Positions 24,464-33,066 of a stretch of DNA of 55,638 nt are shown one piece after another. This DNA is from Rhodococcus sp. HM1 (lineage in GTDB: Bacteria > Actinomycetota > Actinomycetes > Mycobacteriales > Mycobacteriaceae): the NCBI RefSeq assembly GCF_023218075.1, contig NZ_JALPTB010000044.1, forward strand, positions 1 to 55,638, read 5' to 3'. How positions within the stretch are numbered: the first letter of the stretch is position 1; each line of letters begins with the position of its first letter. The notes under the pieces were generated by a model that saw nothing but the letters and a program-made list of their open reading frames with translations, did not search any database and was not told the origin of the DNA. The position numbers and the translations under genes were made by a program.

Positions 24464-25843
24464 GTGGCGGAACAGCGGATGCCTCGGCCGTCGTGGCGGC
24501 TGCCGTTGCTGGGCGATGTGTTGCGCCTTGACCCTCAGCGACCGGTGCAGCGGGAAGCGCAGTTCGTGCAGGAGTTGGGCGACGTCTTCGAGATCAGCAT
24601 CCTCGGTCGCAAGGTCATCGTGGTCGGCGGTGGCGACGCAGCCGCAGAGGTTTTTGACGAAAACCGCTTCGCCAAGGCAGTCGTCCCCCCGGTAAGCAAC
24701 CTGCGAGAACTGGCAGGTGACGGACTTTTCACCGCATTCAACAGCGAGCCGGCCTGGGCGCAGGCGCACAATGTGTTGATGCCGGCCTTCAGTCAGGCAT
24801 CGATGCGCAGCTACCACGACGCGATGGCCGAATGCATCGACCAACTATGTGCCTACTGGGTCGATACGGCTAGTGGCGGGCCTGTAGACGTATCTTCTGA
24901 TATGAACCGGCTGACCCTGGAGGTTATCGGCCGCACGGGGTTTGGCTACAGCTTCGACTCGTTCGCCCCTGGCCGTCACCCGTTCGTCGAATCGATGAGT
25001 CGCGCGATGGCGTACGTCTCTCAAACTGCGAATGATGTTCCGGTCCTTCGGGAAATTCTTGGATGGAAGGCTATGCGCCAAAATCCGAAAGATATCGCGC
25101 TGATGAAGACCACTGTCGATCAAGTGATCGCTGCCCGCCGCAGCGGTGAGACGCCACGACAAGATGACTTGTTGCAGCGGATGCTCGAGAACCCGGATCC
25201 CCAGACGGGGGAAACGATGTCGGATCAAAGCATCCGCAACCAGGTCCTGACCTTCTTGATCGCCGGTCACGAGACCACCGCCGGGTTGCTGTCGTTCGCT
25301 TTGCATTACCTGTCGCGCAACCCTGAGATCGTCGAACGCGCCCGGGAAGAAATCGACGAGGTGCTCGGAACGGACGGCGCACCGGTGCGCTTCGAGCAGG
25401 TCGCCAAGTTGCGATACGTACGGCGCATCGTCGATGAGACGTTGCGACTGTGGCCATCCGGCCCGGCCTTCTTTCGCAAAGCTCGCCAAGAGACCACCCT
25501 GGCCGGCTATCCGATCCGCAAAAGCGAAACCATCCTGGTGGTCCTGCTCGCCCTGCACCGCGATCCGAAACTGTGGGGCGACGACGTAGAGCGGTTTGAT
25601 CCGGATCGGTTCTTGCCCGCAGCTGTACGGGCTCGTCCGGCCCACGCATACAAGCCATTCGGTGTCGGAGCGCGTGCGTGCATCGGTCGCCAATTCGCGC
25701 TGCACGAGGCCGTACTCGCACTGGCCCGCATCCTTACGCACTTCGACATCGCACCCATCCCGGGATACGAGTTGAAGGTGGAAGAGCTTCTGACGATCCG
25801 CCCCAAGAACCTGCGCCTGGTTATGCGACCCCGCAAGCGATGA
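24464..25843 (+). CDS. Cytochrome P450, CYP102-like heme domain without reductase
   Basis: About 459 residues. GTG 24464 is preferred because GGGGAGGG (24452-24459) is correctly placed; ATG 24401 would add 21 residues. P450 landmarks are the I-helix AGHETT, the K-helix ETLR, and the heme loop FGVGARACIGRQFALHEAVL with the axial Cys. The sequences around the I-helix (AGHETTAGLLSFALHYL) and heme resemble the self-sufficient fatty-acid hydroxylase CYP102A (P450 BM3). The protein nevertheless stops after the heme domain, with no FMN/FAD reductase encoded here. It must take electrons from a separate ferredoxin or reductase, not present in the window. A fatty acid or other long hydrophobic substrate is likely (inference). 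Confidence 0.9.
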   Translation: MAEQRMPRPSWRLPLLGDVLRLDPQRPVQREAQFVQELGDVFEISILGRKVIVVGGGDAAAEVFDENRFAKAVVPPVSNLRELAGDGLFTAFNSEPAWAQAHNVLMPAFSQASMRSYHDAMAECIDQLCAYWVDTASGGPVDVSSDMNRLTLEVIGRTGFGYSFDSFAPGRHPFVESMSRAMAYVSQTANDVPVLREILGWKAMRQNPKDIALMKTTVDQVIAARRSGETPRQDDLLQRMLENPDPQTGETMSDQSIRNQVLTFLIAGHETTAGLLSFALHYLSRNPEIVERAREEIDEVLGTDGAPVRFEQVAKLRYVRRIVDETLRLWPSGPAFFRKARQETTLAGYPIRKSETILVVLLALHRDPKLWGDDVERFDPDRFLPAAVRARPAHAYKPFGVGARACIGRQFALHEAVLALARILTHFDIAPIPGYELKVEELLTIRPKNLRLVMRPRKR

Positions 25844-25911
25844 GACGCGACGCTCAATCGCATGAGGATGGACGACCGTTACACTGACCGCTTGATCGAT
25901 ACGCAATCGTA

Positions 25912-26925
25912 ATGAGCGAGGTCTGCATGGGCGGATGGCACTTGATCGAGACGTTGACCGAGGACGTCGCGACACTGGTGGCTTCGGGAGACGAGACGAA
26001 AAACATGCTCTCCACCAGGAGAAGCATCTCGCCAGCGGCAGACATCCTCGTCGAGCCGATCATCGAGCACGTACGGAAGACACGGGAACCGTTCGAACGT
26101 GTCCTGCACTCGAAGCGCTTGAACCGAGCGTGGCGGTTCTACGCCTGGCCCATCATCGGTCCCTTCGGCGACGTGCACGGCATCCACATGTGGGTCGGCG
26201 ATCCGAAGGAGAAGATGACACCGCGACGACTGACGTCAGGGGTGTTCTGGTCGACCACCGATTGGCTGATCTACCAGACCTGGGAGTCCGCGGCCATGTC
26301 GGGAACGTTGCTCGAAGACTGGGTGCCTACGGCGCTGTCCTCGGATTACATCAATCGGGCGATCCATATGGAAAAAGAACAGGAGTTCCTGGAGATCACC
26401 CTGGCGCCCAAGCCGGGGATGGTGCTCAGCGCCTGGTTCTCAGTCCGTCACGATCACGGCCACGCCATGCAGTGGCAGGTAATCCTGCGACCTACCGCGG
26501 ACGGGAAGGGCGTGCGTGTTCTCTACCATGACTTCTCCGACGCCTATCCGCCATCCATGCCCACGCTCGCCGAGCTCGGACTCACCGAAGGACTCGACGG
26601 GTCAAAGGTGCACGTCGCACTGTTCGAAGCCTACCGAGGCTCGATCGTGTTGTGGATCGGCCGTGCCCCGGAGTGGCTCGAATGGCAGTACGCGCACCTG
26701 ACCGGACCTGTCGTGCACCCGGACGATCTACCTGCCTTGCAGGCCAGCGCGCAGCGAATCAGTCTTGGAGAAGCCCCATATACCGTGGATCTGGTGCAAT
26801 TGCACGGTGGTGAGGACGAATGGGTGAAGTCCTCGGTAACTATGCGCCCATTCCAACTCAAGGATCGCCCTGCCCACGCGGAGCTGACGCTCATCCAGGT
26901 CACTCCGGTAGACGATCATTACTGA
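25912..26925 (+). CDS. DUF5593-like GAF/PAS-type sensory protein
   Basis: 337 residues, 68 bp after the P450 gene on the same strand. The first half (FYAWPIIGPFGDVHGIHMWV, FWSTTDWLIYQTWESA) and the PAS-like second half (VLSAWFSVRHDHGHAMQWQV, VVHPDDLPAL) match a conserved actinobacterial protein group described as DUF5593 or PAS-domain proteins. No output domain such as kinase or HTH is seen, so it may be a ligand-binding regulator or partner of another protein. Role unknown; proximity to the P450 suggests they share a signal or substrate. Confidence 0.6.
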   Translation: MSEVCMGGWHLIETLTEDVATLVASGDETKNMLSTRRSISPAADILVEPIIEHVRKTREPFERVLHSKRLNRAWRFYAWPIIGPFGDVHGIHMWVGDPKEKMTPRRLTSGVFWSTTDWLIYQTWESAAMSGTLLEDWVPTALSSDYINRAIHMEKEQEFLEITLAPKPGMVLSAWFSVRHDHGHAMQWQVILRPTADGKGVRVLYHDFSDAYPPSMPTLAELGLTEGLDGSKVHVALFEAYRGSIVLWIGRAPEWLEWQYAHLTGPVVHPDDLPALQASAQRISLGEAPYTVDLVQLHGGEDEWVKSSVTMRPFQLKDRPAHAELTLIQVTPVDDHY

Positions 26926-27172
26926 CCTTTAAACGGCACCGTCTTCGAGCATTGGCGCGGCCAACGCCTGACAGCGTAGGGCGGTTTGTACTTGCTCATC
27001 GTACTTCTGCGCTTGAGACGCTAGGATACCGACAGAACTGCACTGGGGACCTCGTCGGTGCGTAGCCCTTCCTGCTGCGAAGGAGCACGATCTCGGAAAA
27101 GAAGGCTGCCTGTCGAACTCGGATAAATTGGCAGGGAACACCGCGCACGTCTGGCACTGCACGTGTCCAGAG

Positions 27173-27769
27173 CTACCGTCCGAGGCGCAGCTCCGCGTAT
27201 GCAGCCTCGGCGATGGGTTGGGCCTTTGCGTACTCCGACGCGGCAGTCTCACCGTTCGTGTAAAAGCGCTTGTCCTCGACGTACTCGCGCGTATCGGCTC
27301 GCTGCACCGCCAACGCGTACGCCACCAGATCCCCGGGTTCGACGTCCACGTCAGCAGCGTTGTCCATGAACGTGTATGTCGCCGCGCGCACTGCGTCCGT
27401 GGAATCGGCCCCGATGTTGTACGCGAAACGCCATCCGTAGATGTCCGCGATGGCGGTGGCTGGCGAAGGCAGAGATAACCCGGACCTCCATCCCGTCTCG
27501 GCCTGACCGGCGAGAAGTGCTGCAACTGCCTGTTCCGGCGTACCTCCACGTTCTTCGACTGTTTCAATGATCGCGACAGCGTTTCGTTGATGGATCTTGA
27601 AGAGGATGTCGGTGCTGTCCTCGCCGAAAGCCGACACGGCCGCAGGTGCTGCTGTCGTACTTGGCGCAACTGTGGGGGCAGGCGCGGTCGGCTCGTCGCT
27701 CCCGCACGAAACCACGCCCACTGCAAGAGCTGCGGTGATCAGAGCGATGACAAGGTTCTTGGGCTTCAC
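27173..27769 (-). CDS. Lipoprotein of the type IV secretion operon
   Basis: 198 residues with a lipoprotein signal: basic start, hydrophobic ALITAALAVG and lipobox VVSC followed by GSD. A Pro/Thr/Ala linker leads to a helical domain (RNAVAIIETVEERGGTPEQA). It is the last gene of the long minus-strand transfer operon, 12 bp after the previous gene. Plasmid conjugation systems of Gram-positives often end in such anchored accessory proteins. No specific family is recognised, so function is unknown beyond cell-envelope location. Confidence 0.68.
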   Translation of the reverse strand: MKPKNLVIALITAALAVGVVSCGSDEPTAPAPTVAPSTTAAPAAVSAFGEDSTDILFKIHQRNAVAIIETVEERGGTPEQAVAALLAGQAETGWRSGLSLPSPATAIADIYGWRFAYNIGADSTDAVRAATYTFMDNAADVDVEPGDLVAYALAVQRADTREYVEDKRFYTNGETAASEYAKAQPIAEAAYAELRLGR

Positions 27770-27781
27770 AGGTCCTCCGGG

Positions 27782-28381
27782 TCAGTAACGGATTTCGTCG
27801 ATGAGCCAGCGGCCGTCCTCTTGAACGATCGTGGCCCACACCGTGGTGTCGGGCTGGACGGTATCGGTGCCGTTGTCGGACACCGCTGTTTGTTTGATGG
27901 TGGCCACGCGGTGAATGACGGTGTCGGTGTCCGCGGGGCAGCCGGAGCATTCGATGTTGACGTCGGCGATGACCTTCGTCTGCTGCTCGGCCCAGTGAGT
28001 CCACTGCACGCTTGGTCCGCGTTCGGTGCGGGCGTCGACACTCATGCGTTGGGTAAGGGAGTCGGTCAGCCAGGGGCGTGCGCGGCCGTAGGCGTCGTTC
28101 TGGGTGCGGTCGGTGGCTGGGTACCAGGTGAACACCACGGTCAGACCCTGCCTGGCCGCGTCTTCGGCGGCCTGAGCTGCCGGGGACGGGCTCGTGCCTT
28201 CCGCAGCGGCGGGAGAGGAGGTCACTGTCGTAGTGGGTGGAGCTGATGTCGGGGAGATAGATGGCGCTGAGCCAGCGGGTGCCGATTCCGCGACTTCTCT
28301 CTGGGGCGACAGACATGAATGCGCGCCCCAACTGACGGTCAGGACGATCAGCACCCCCACGACAAGTTTTCCTGCTCTCAT
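27782..28381 (-). CDS. Membrane-anchored NTF2-like transfer protein
   Basis: 199 residues. It has an N-terminal hydrophobic segment (KLVVGVLIVLTVSWGAHSC, possibly a lipobox), a Ser/Pro/Thr-rich spacer, and an extracytoplasmic domain with RPWLTDSLTQRM and a terminal strand GRWLIDEIRY. That last pattern is typical of the VirB8/TcpC-like or Mce-associated NTF2 fold used in secretion complexes. Two Cys in CSGCPAD may form a disulfide outside the cell. The gene lies between the cell-wall hydrolase and the terminal lipoprotein in the transfer operon. Confidence 0.65.
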   Translation of the reverse strand: MRAGKLVVGVLIVLTVSWGAHSCLSPQREVAESAPAGSAPSISPTSAPPTTTVTSSPAAAEGTSPSPAAQAAEDAARQGLTVVFTWYPATDRTQNDAYGRARPWLTDSLTQRMSVDARTERGPSVQWTHWAEQQTKVIADVNIECSGCPADTDTVIHRVATIKQTAVSDNGTDTVQPDTTVWATIVQEDGRWLIDEIRY

Positions 28382-28439
28382 AAGGACCCCTCCGATTCAC
28401 ATGAGAATGCTTGATGACCAGCACGAATAACACGTTTCC

Positions 28440-30041
28440 TTACATCACTCGGCGGGCTTTCATCCCTGCTTGGAGCGGTGCTTCGGTGACGACGTCGCCG
28501 GTCGTGGGTGCGTGGACCATCTGACCGTTGCCCGAGTAGATCCCCACGTGGCCGGGCCCGTTCGGTCCCCAGCTGCCGAAGACGAGATCCCCCGGCTGCG
28601 CCTCCTTGATCGGGATCTCGACTCCGACAGTCCACTGTTGCTCGGACGTGCGAGGAAGCGTGAGCGTGCCGGCGCTGGCTGCGTGGACCGCGAACGACGT
28701 CAGGCCGGAGCAGTCGAACCCTCCATTGGACGGGCCTGCGATGCCACCACCGCCCCAGACGTACGGGGTGCCAAGGTATTCGCGCGCGGCCGCGACGACC
28801 TGCCGGTTGTCACCGGAGGCATTCGGCATGAAGCGGCCCCGTGAGTTCGGGTTGGTGAAGGCCGTGCGGGCTGCGGTGATCTTGGCGATGTAGTTCTGTG
28901 TTTCGGCGTAGGGCGGGATACCGCGATGCAGCAATACCGCCCCTGGGCCGGCGTTGTAGGCCGCGAGCGTCAGTTCGATCGGATCACCCGGAATCTCGGA
29001 AACATCGTGGTGGAGTGCGCACATGAAGTGCGCCTGCGACATCACCGCATCGGCGATCGAGTTCGGGTCCGCTGTTCCGTCGCCGTCGTGGTCCTTGCCC
29101 CAGGTGGCCCAGGTTCCGGGCATGAACTGCGCCGGTCCGATTGCGCCGGATGGTGAGACGGGGGCGTCCGGGCCGTAGCGGAAGTTGTTCTCCTGCTGGA
29201 GCTGTGCGGCCAGTAGCGGTGAGTCGATGTCGGGGCACACCCCGCCCGCGCGGCGCAGCCACGGCTCGAACTCGTCCGGTACGGTCCCGAAGGCCAGGTC
29301 GCCGCCGCCGGCTATGCCGAATCCCGAGCAGTCGGCGGTTGAGCGGGAGGCGGCGACGAGCCGGACGTTGTTGTCCTGATCGCTGTGACGGTCGTTGTCA
29401 TGATGGTCCTTGACGGACGGTGGTGCTCCGCCGTTCTGCCGGGCGATCTCGGGTAGCACGGTCACCGGGTCGATCGGGGTGCCGCCCTGCAACCTTCCGC
29501 CCTGCCAATATTCGAAGTGCAGGTGCGCTCCGGTGCTGCTTCCGGCGTTGCCGATGTCGGCGATGTGCTCACCGGCAGTGACCTGTTGTCCGGGGGCGAC
29601 GTGGATGCCATCGGCGAACATGTGTCCGTAGACGGTGCTCACGGGAGAGCCGTCGACCTTCGAGTCGATGATCACCCAGTTCTCGAATCCGACGCCCGGT
29701 CCTTCACCAGTGGATCCTGCGGCGACCACGATTCCGTCGAGTGCGGCAAGGATCGGCGTTCCGACCGGTCCGGCCAGGTCGTCGCCTTGGTGGTGCGTCC
29801 CCCAGCGTGGGCCGAATCCGGATGTGTGGGTGGTGGTTCCGGGGTGGACCGGTAGCTGTATCGGGCCGGATACACGCATGTGCACATCCGATGTCCTTTC
29901 AGCGTTGTTGGCGCGGGTGGGGACGGTGCGGCACGGATGGTGGGGGATCACCGGAGTTCCGGTCGTACAGGCGGATATGCCGATGGTGATGACGGTTGCG
30001 CCGCTGAGCAGCAGCGCCTTGCCGACGCTGTTGATGGTCAC
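28440..30041 (-). CDS. Three-domain peptidoglycan hydrolase (M23, SLT, NlpC/P60) of the T4SS
   Basis: 533 residues from GTG 30041, overlapping the previous stop. An N-terminal segment (ALLLSGATVITIGISAC) is a signal or lipobox. Next comes an M23 endopeptidase domain (HHQGDDLAGPVGTP to GAHLHFEYW, giving the H-D...HxH metal ligands). It is followed by a lytic transglycosylase domain (QQENNFRYGP, SGAIGPAQFMPGTW, LAAYNAGPGAV) and a C-terminal NlpC/P60 domain (GGFDCSGLTSF with catalytic Cys, GHVGIYSGNGQMVHAP with His). It should open the cell wall for the conjugation channel, the job of VirB1-like proteins. Combining all three catalytic types in one chain is less common than pairs. Confidence 0.9.
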   Translation of the reverse strand: MTINSVGKALLLSGATVITIGISACTTGTPVIPHHPCRTVPTRANNAERTSDVHMRVSGPIQLPVHPGTTTHTSGFGPRWGTHHQGDDLAGPVGTPILAALDGIVVAAGSTGEGPGVGFENWVIIDSKVDGSPVSTVYGHMFADGIHVAPGQQVTAGEHIADIGNAGSSTGAHLHFEYWQGGRLQGGTPIDPVTVLPEIARQNGGAPPSVKDHHDNDRHSDQDNNVRLVAASRSTADCSGFGIAGGGDLAFGTVPDEFEPWLRRAGGVCPDIDSPLLAAQLQQENNFRYGPDAPVSPSGAIGPAQFMPGTWATWGKDHDGDGTADPNSIADAVMSQAHFMCALHHDVSEIPGDPIELTLAAYNAGPGAVLLHRGIPPYAETQNYIAKITAARTAFTNPNSRGRFMPNASGDNRQVVAAAREYLGTPYVWGGGGIAGPSNGGFDCSGLTSFAVHAASAGTLTLPRTSEQQWTVGVEIPIKEAQPGDLVFGSWGPNGPGHVGIYSGNGQMVHAPTTGDVVTEAPLQAGMKARRVM

Positions 30042-30898
30042 AGCTGCCCCGGGATCGGGGTGTCGAGGTCGGGAATCGGAATCGGACCCGGCACCGGCAT
30101 CGGCACCGGCACCGGTGCAGAGTCGGCGTTGCGACTGGGCGTGGGCTCCGGCTCCGGCTCCGGCTCTGGCTCCTTGGAAACGGACGTCGAGGGAGGTGTA
30201 GATGCCGGGGGCGAGGTCAGCGACGGTCGGGGTGCCGTCGACCCCACCGAAGTCTGAGGGCCCGCGGGTGCGGTGGGTGACGGCACGGTGTTCTCGACGT
30301 TGGACAGGTCGAGGGTCGGCAGGGGAGTGTCGACCACCCAACGCTGCGTCCCACCGGCCAGCTTCTCAACCACGACCGAGACCGTCATCTCTCCGGCCTG
30401 GGTCGGGACGAGGACCCGTGCGCTCTGCCTTCCGGCGGGGCCGGCGACGGGAGTGCTCATCGTGGGTCCGGTAATGACCACCGGAGTGCGCGGTCGGGCG
30501 GCCACGGTGCTTTGTCCGGGCTCGAAGACGGTGTAGCGGCCAAGCGCGGCGGTCCACTGTGTATCCGAGAGTGTGGTGTCGACGAAGGTGTGGGCATAGG
30601 CCATCGCAGTGGCCGGTGCGCTGGCTGCAGCCCCGGTCGCCGTCGTGGCGACCACCTGGGACTCGCTCACCTCGTCGAGCTCGTAGCTGATCGCGTCCGC
30701 CGTCGCCACAGCCTCGGTCTCGGGGGCTGCGGCGGCCGTGGCACTCGCGGTCTGCGACTGCGGATTCTCCCCGAACAGCATGCCGACGAGCGACAACACC
30801 GCGACGACAGCGACCACCGATACCGCCAGGTTCGTGCGTGAATAGAGCATCCAGCGGCGAATCGGGGCGAACACGGGGTTGGGTCCGGACCGAGACAT
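30038..30898 (-). CDS. Bitopic transfer protein with Pro-rich tail (TcpC/VirB8-like)
   Basis: 286 residues from ATG 30898, overlapping the VirB6-like stop. After a basic cytoplasmic start (APIRRWMLYSR) there is one membrane helix (LAVSVVAVVAVLSLVGMLF), an extracellular domain with ARVLVPTQAGEMTVSVVVEK and RWVVDTPLP, and a long Pro-rich tail including EPEPEPEPEPTP and PVPVPMPVPGPIPIP repeats. Topology and place in the operon fit a VirB8/TcpC-like channel component. The proline repeats probably span the cell wall. Specific homology is not certain. Confidence 0.62.
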   Translation of the reverse strand: MSRSGPNPVFAPIRRWMLYSRTNLAVSVVAVVAVLSLVGMLFGENPQSQTASATAAAAPETEAVATADAISYELDEVSESQVVATTATGAAASAPATAMAYAHTFVDTTLSDTQWTAALGRYTVFEPGQSTVAARPRTPVVITGPTMSTPVAGPAGRQSARVLVPTQAGEMTVSVVVEKLAGGTQRWVVDTPLPTLDLSNVENTVPSPTAPAGPQTSVGSTAPRPSLTSPPASTPPSTSVSKEPEPEPEPEPTPSRNADSAPVPVPMPVPGPIPIPDLDTPIPGQL

Positions 30899-33066
30899 CA
30901 GAGGTACCTGTCCCGCGGAGTAGGACCGTCTGGGGTGGGCGCATGCCACACCTGTGGTCGGGACGGCGTGGACGCCGTCGAATGCTCACCGCGGAGGGCG
31001 GCATGCCGCGACTCACGAGTGCCGGTGCTGGTGGCGGCGCGTGCGGAGGCGCGGGGGCGGCTCGGGGTGTAGACCTTCATCGGTGCGATGGCCGAGCGAT
31101 CCCCGCCATCCCAGCGCTGACCGACACTGGCGGTCAACAGTTCCTTACGGGCCTGCCGCTCCCGGCGTCGATCCTCGGACTCGTCCTTGTCCAACCGTTT
31201 CCATGCGGCCGCACCGGAGGCGACGACCCGATCGGTGTCCTTGGCACCCAACGGGTTCGCGCCCCGGTCCAGATCGCGGCCGGCATTGGCCGCGATACCG
31301 GCGATGCGTGCGTCACGGTCCGCTCCACGGCCCAGGTGCTCGGTTCTGCTCGTGCGTGCCTGTGCTCGTGCCTGGGCCAGTGCCTGCTGTCGGCGGTTGT
31401 TGAGTCCGCGACCTTCAGGCCGGGTGCTAATGGCAGCCTGTGTCTCGAGCTCGTCGTCGTCCCTGCGGTTCCTTCGCGTCAGGCGTTCGCCGGTCTTGGC
31501 TGCGATCGCTGCGCCCGGGCCACCGACGGCGGCACCTGCCGCGGCGAATGCCTTGGTTTTGAGGGAGCGCTTTGCCTCGCGGGTTTTTCGGTTGACCATG
31601 CTCGAGCTGTTCTGCGTGAACGTCTGACCTACCCGTTTGAATGGACGCATGATTGCCCAGCACACGACGGTGAGCAGCACCATGAACCACAACCGCCAGG
31701 ACCCGTCGACCTGTCCGTCGGCATCGACGTACAGCTGCACGAGCGCCATCAAATACAGCGCGACGATGACCGCACCGGCCACGCCCCACAGGTAGGCGGT
31801 CGCAAGCATGCGCAGGATGCGGGCCAGCCACCCACCGGCGATCATCGCGAACGGCACCCACAGCGGCGCGAACAGGATGGCGAACCGGATCGCGAGCAGT
31901 GCGGTGATCTTCAGGATGGTGGCGCCGATCCACAGCATCGACGGCATGGCCAGTTTGACCATGCCGATGAAACCGGTCGAGGTGCGGCCGGAGTCTTTGC
32001 CCTGGAACTGGTAGTAGGACAACTGATGGTCGGCTTCCAGCGACGCGACGATCTCGCGGAACGCGTCGGCTTTCTGCTCGGCGAGTTCGGCCTGCGCGTC
32101 CGGGTCGTTCTTGACGCGCTGCTGCTCTTCGTACGAAAACGCCAGCGAATCACGCAGCTTCGGACCGAGCCCGGCTGTGTCCGCGTCGTCGTAGTTGGTG
32201 CCGAACCACCCCGTGCGCCAATCCGGAAGGAAAACTTGGTCGATCAGTACGTTGCGCGGGTCGGTCGGTCCACCGAGGAGTGTGCCGCCGCCCGGGCCGT
32301 CCCCGAACTGGACCGAGAAAATCTGATCCTGGGTATCGGTGATCAGTGAACCGAACGTGTCGTCGGCGACCTGAACCGCCTTCTGCGGTGCACCGACCAT
32401 CAGTGCCCCGAGCATGAGCCCGGCCGCTGCGATCGCTGAGGTTCGGGTGACGCCGGTGGTGTCCGCCTTCAGCGACTTCCACAGCACGATCACAGCGACG
32501 ACGGTCAGCGCGATCCCCAGCCACTGTCCGTAGACCCCGCGCATGCCGTCGCTGATCGAGTAGACGATCCGGTCGAACTGTTCGAATGCTGAAGTGACTC
32601 CGCCGTCGAGTGCGTCGCGTCCGGTCTTGGTTTGGTCGTCGAGCCAGAACGCCGCGGCCGCCAGTGACTTCCCGATCGTCAGGAAGGTGTTGCCCAGCGT
32701 GGTGTCGTTGACCGCGCCGGGAGCGCGTACCAGGTCTTCGCCGCAGCCGAGGTCGTAGGTGTGCCATTTCAGTCCGGCCCAGCCGTAACTTTCGTAACCC
32801 GTACCGCCCCCGCCCTCGAGCGGCGGCCGGTTGGCGCTGGACGAGTCGAAGGTCGTCTCGACGGTCTCGTTCGGAAACTCGGGGGACGGTACGTCCTTGC
32901 AGCCGAAACCGCTGGCCACAGCCGTCCCGGTGCTGATCCCGATCAGTGCGATCGTGGTGAGGATCAGCACGACGAGAACACGGGCAACGAGCTCGCCGGC
33001 CCGCCCAACGTAGCGGACGGAGAGCGACGGGACCAGGGACATCCGGCGTGCGTGTTGCGCGCTCAT
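30898..33066 (-). CDS. Polytopic T4SS membrane protein (VirB6/TrbL-like)
   Basis: 722 residues. A first hydrophobic segment (VARVLVVLILTTIALIGIST) is followed by an extracytoplasmic stretch with Cys residues. Then come several membrane helices (LGIALTVVAVIVLW, SAIAAAGLMLGALMVG, AIRFAILFAPLWVPFAMIAG, ATAYLWGVAGAVIVALYLMA, LWFMVLLTVVCWAIM). The C-terminal roughly 220 residues are hydrophilic, Arg/Ala-rich and presumably cytoplasmic. This is the layout of VirB6/TrbL-type channel proteins in Gram-positive conjugation systems. The start overlaps the VirB4-like stop by four bases, showing translational coupling. Confidence 0.78.
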   Translation of the reverse strand: MSAQHARRMSLVPSLSVRYVGRAGELVARVLVVLILTTIALIGISTGTAVASGFGCKDVPSPEFPNETVETTFDSSSANRPPLEGGGGTGYESYGWAGLKWHTYDLGCGEDLVRAPGAVNDTTLGNTFLTIGKSLAAAAFWLDDQTKTGRDALDGGVTSAFEQFDRIVYSISDGMRGVYGQWLGIALTVVAVIVLWKSLKADTTGVTRTSAIAAAGLMLGALMVGAPQKAVQVADDTFGSLITDTQDQIFSVQFGDGPGGGTLLGGPTDPRNVLIDQVFLPDWRTGWFGTNYDDADTAGLGPKLRDSLAFSYEEQQRVKNDPDAQAELAEQKADAFREIVASLEADHQLSYYQFQGKDSGRTSTGFIGMVKLAMPSMLWIGATILKITALLAIRFAILFAPLWVPFAMIAGGWLARILRMLATAYLWGVAGAVIVALYLMALVQLYVDADGQVDGSWRLWFMVLLTVVCWAIMRPFKRVGQTFTQNSSSMVNRKTREAKRSLKTKAFAAAGAAVGGPGAAIAAKTGERLTRRNRRDDDELETQAAISTRPEGRGLNNRRQQALAQARAQARTSRTEHLGRGADRDARIAGIAANAGRDLDRGANPLGAKDTDRVVASGAAAWKRLDKDESEDRRRERQARKELLTASVGQRWDGGDRSAIAPMKVYTPSRPRASARAATSTGTRESRHAALRGEHSTASTPSRPQVWHAPTPDGPTPRDRYL

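Noticed and set aside
30140..30180. CCGGCT/CCGGCTC microsatellite-like repeat
   Set aside because: It encodes the Glu-Pro repeat of the wall-spanning tail, and such low-complexity tails are common in bitopic transfer proteins.
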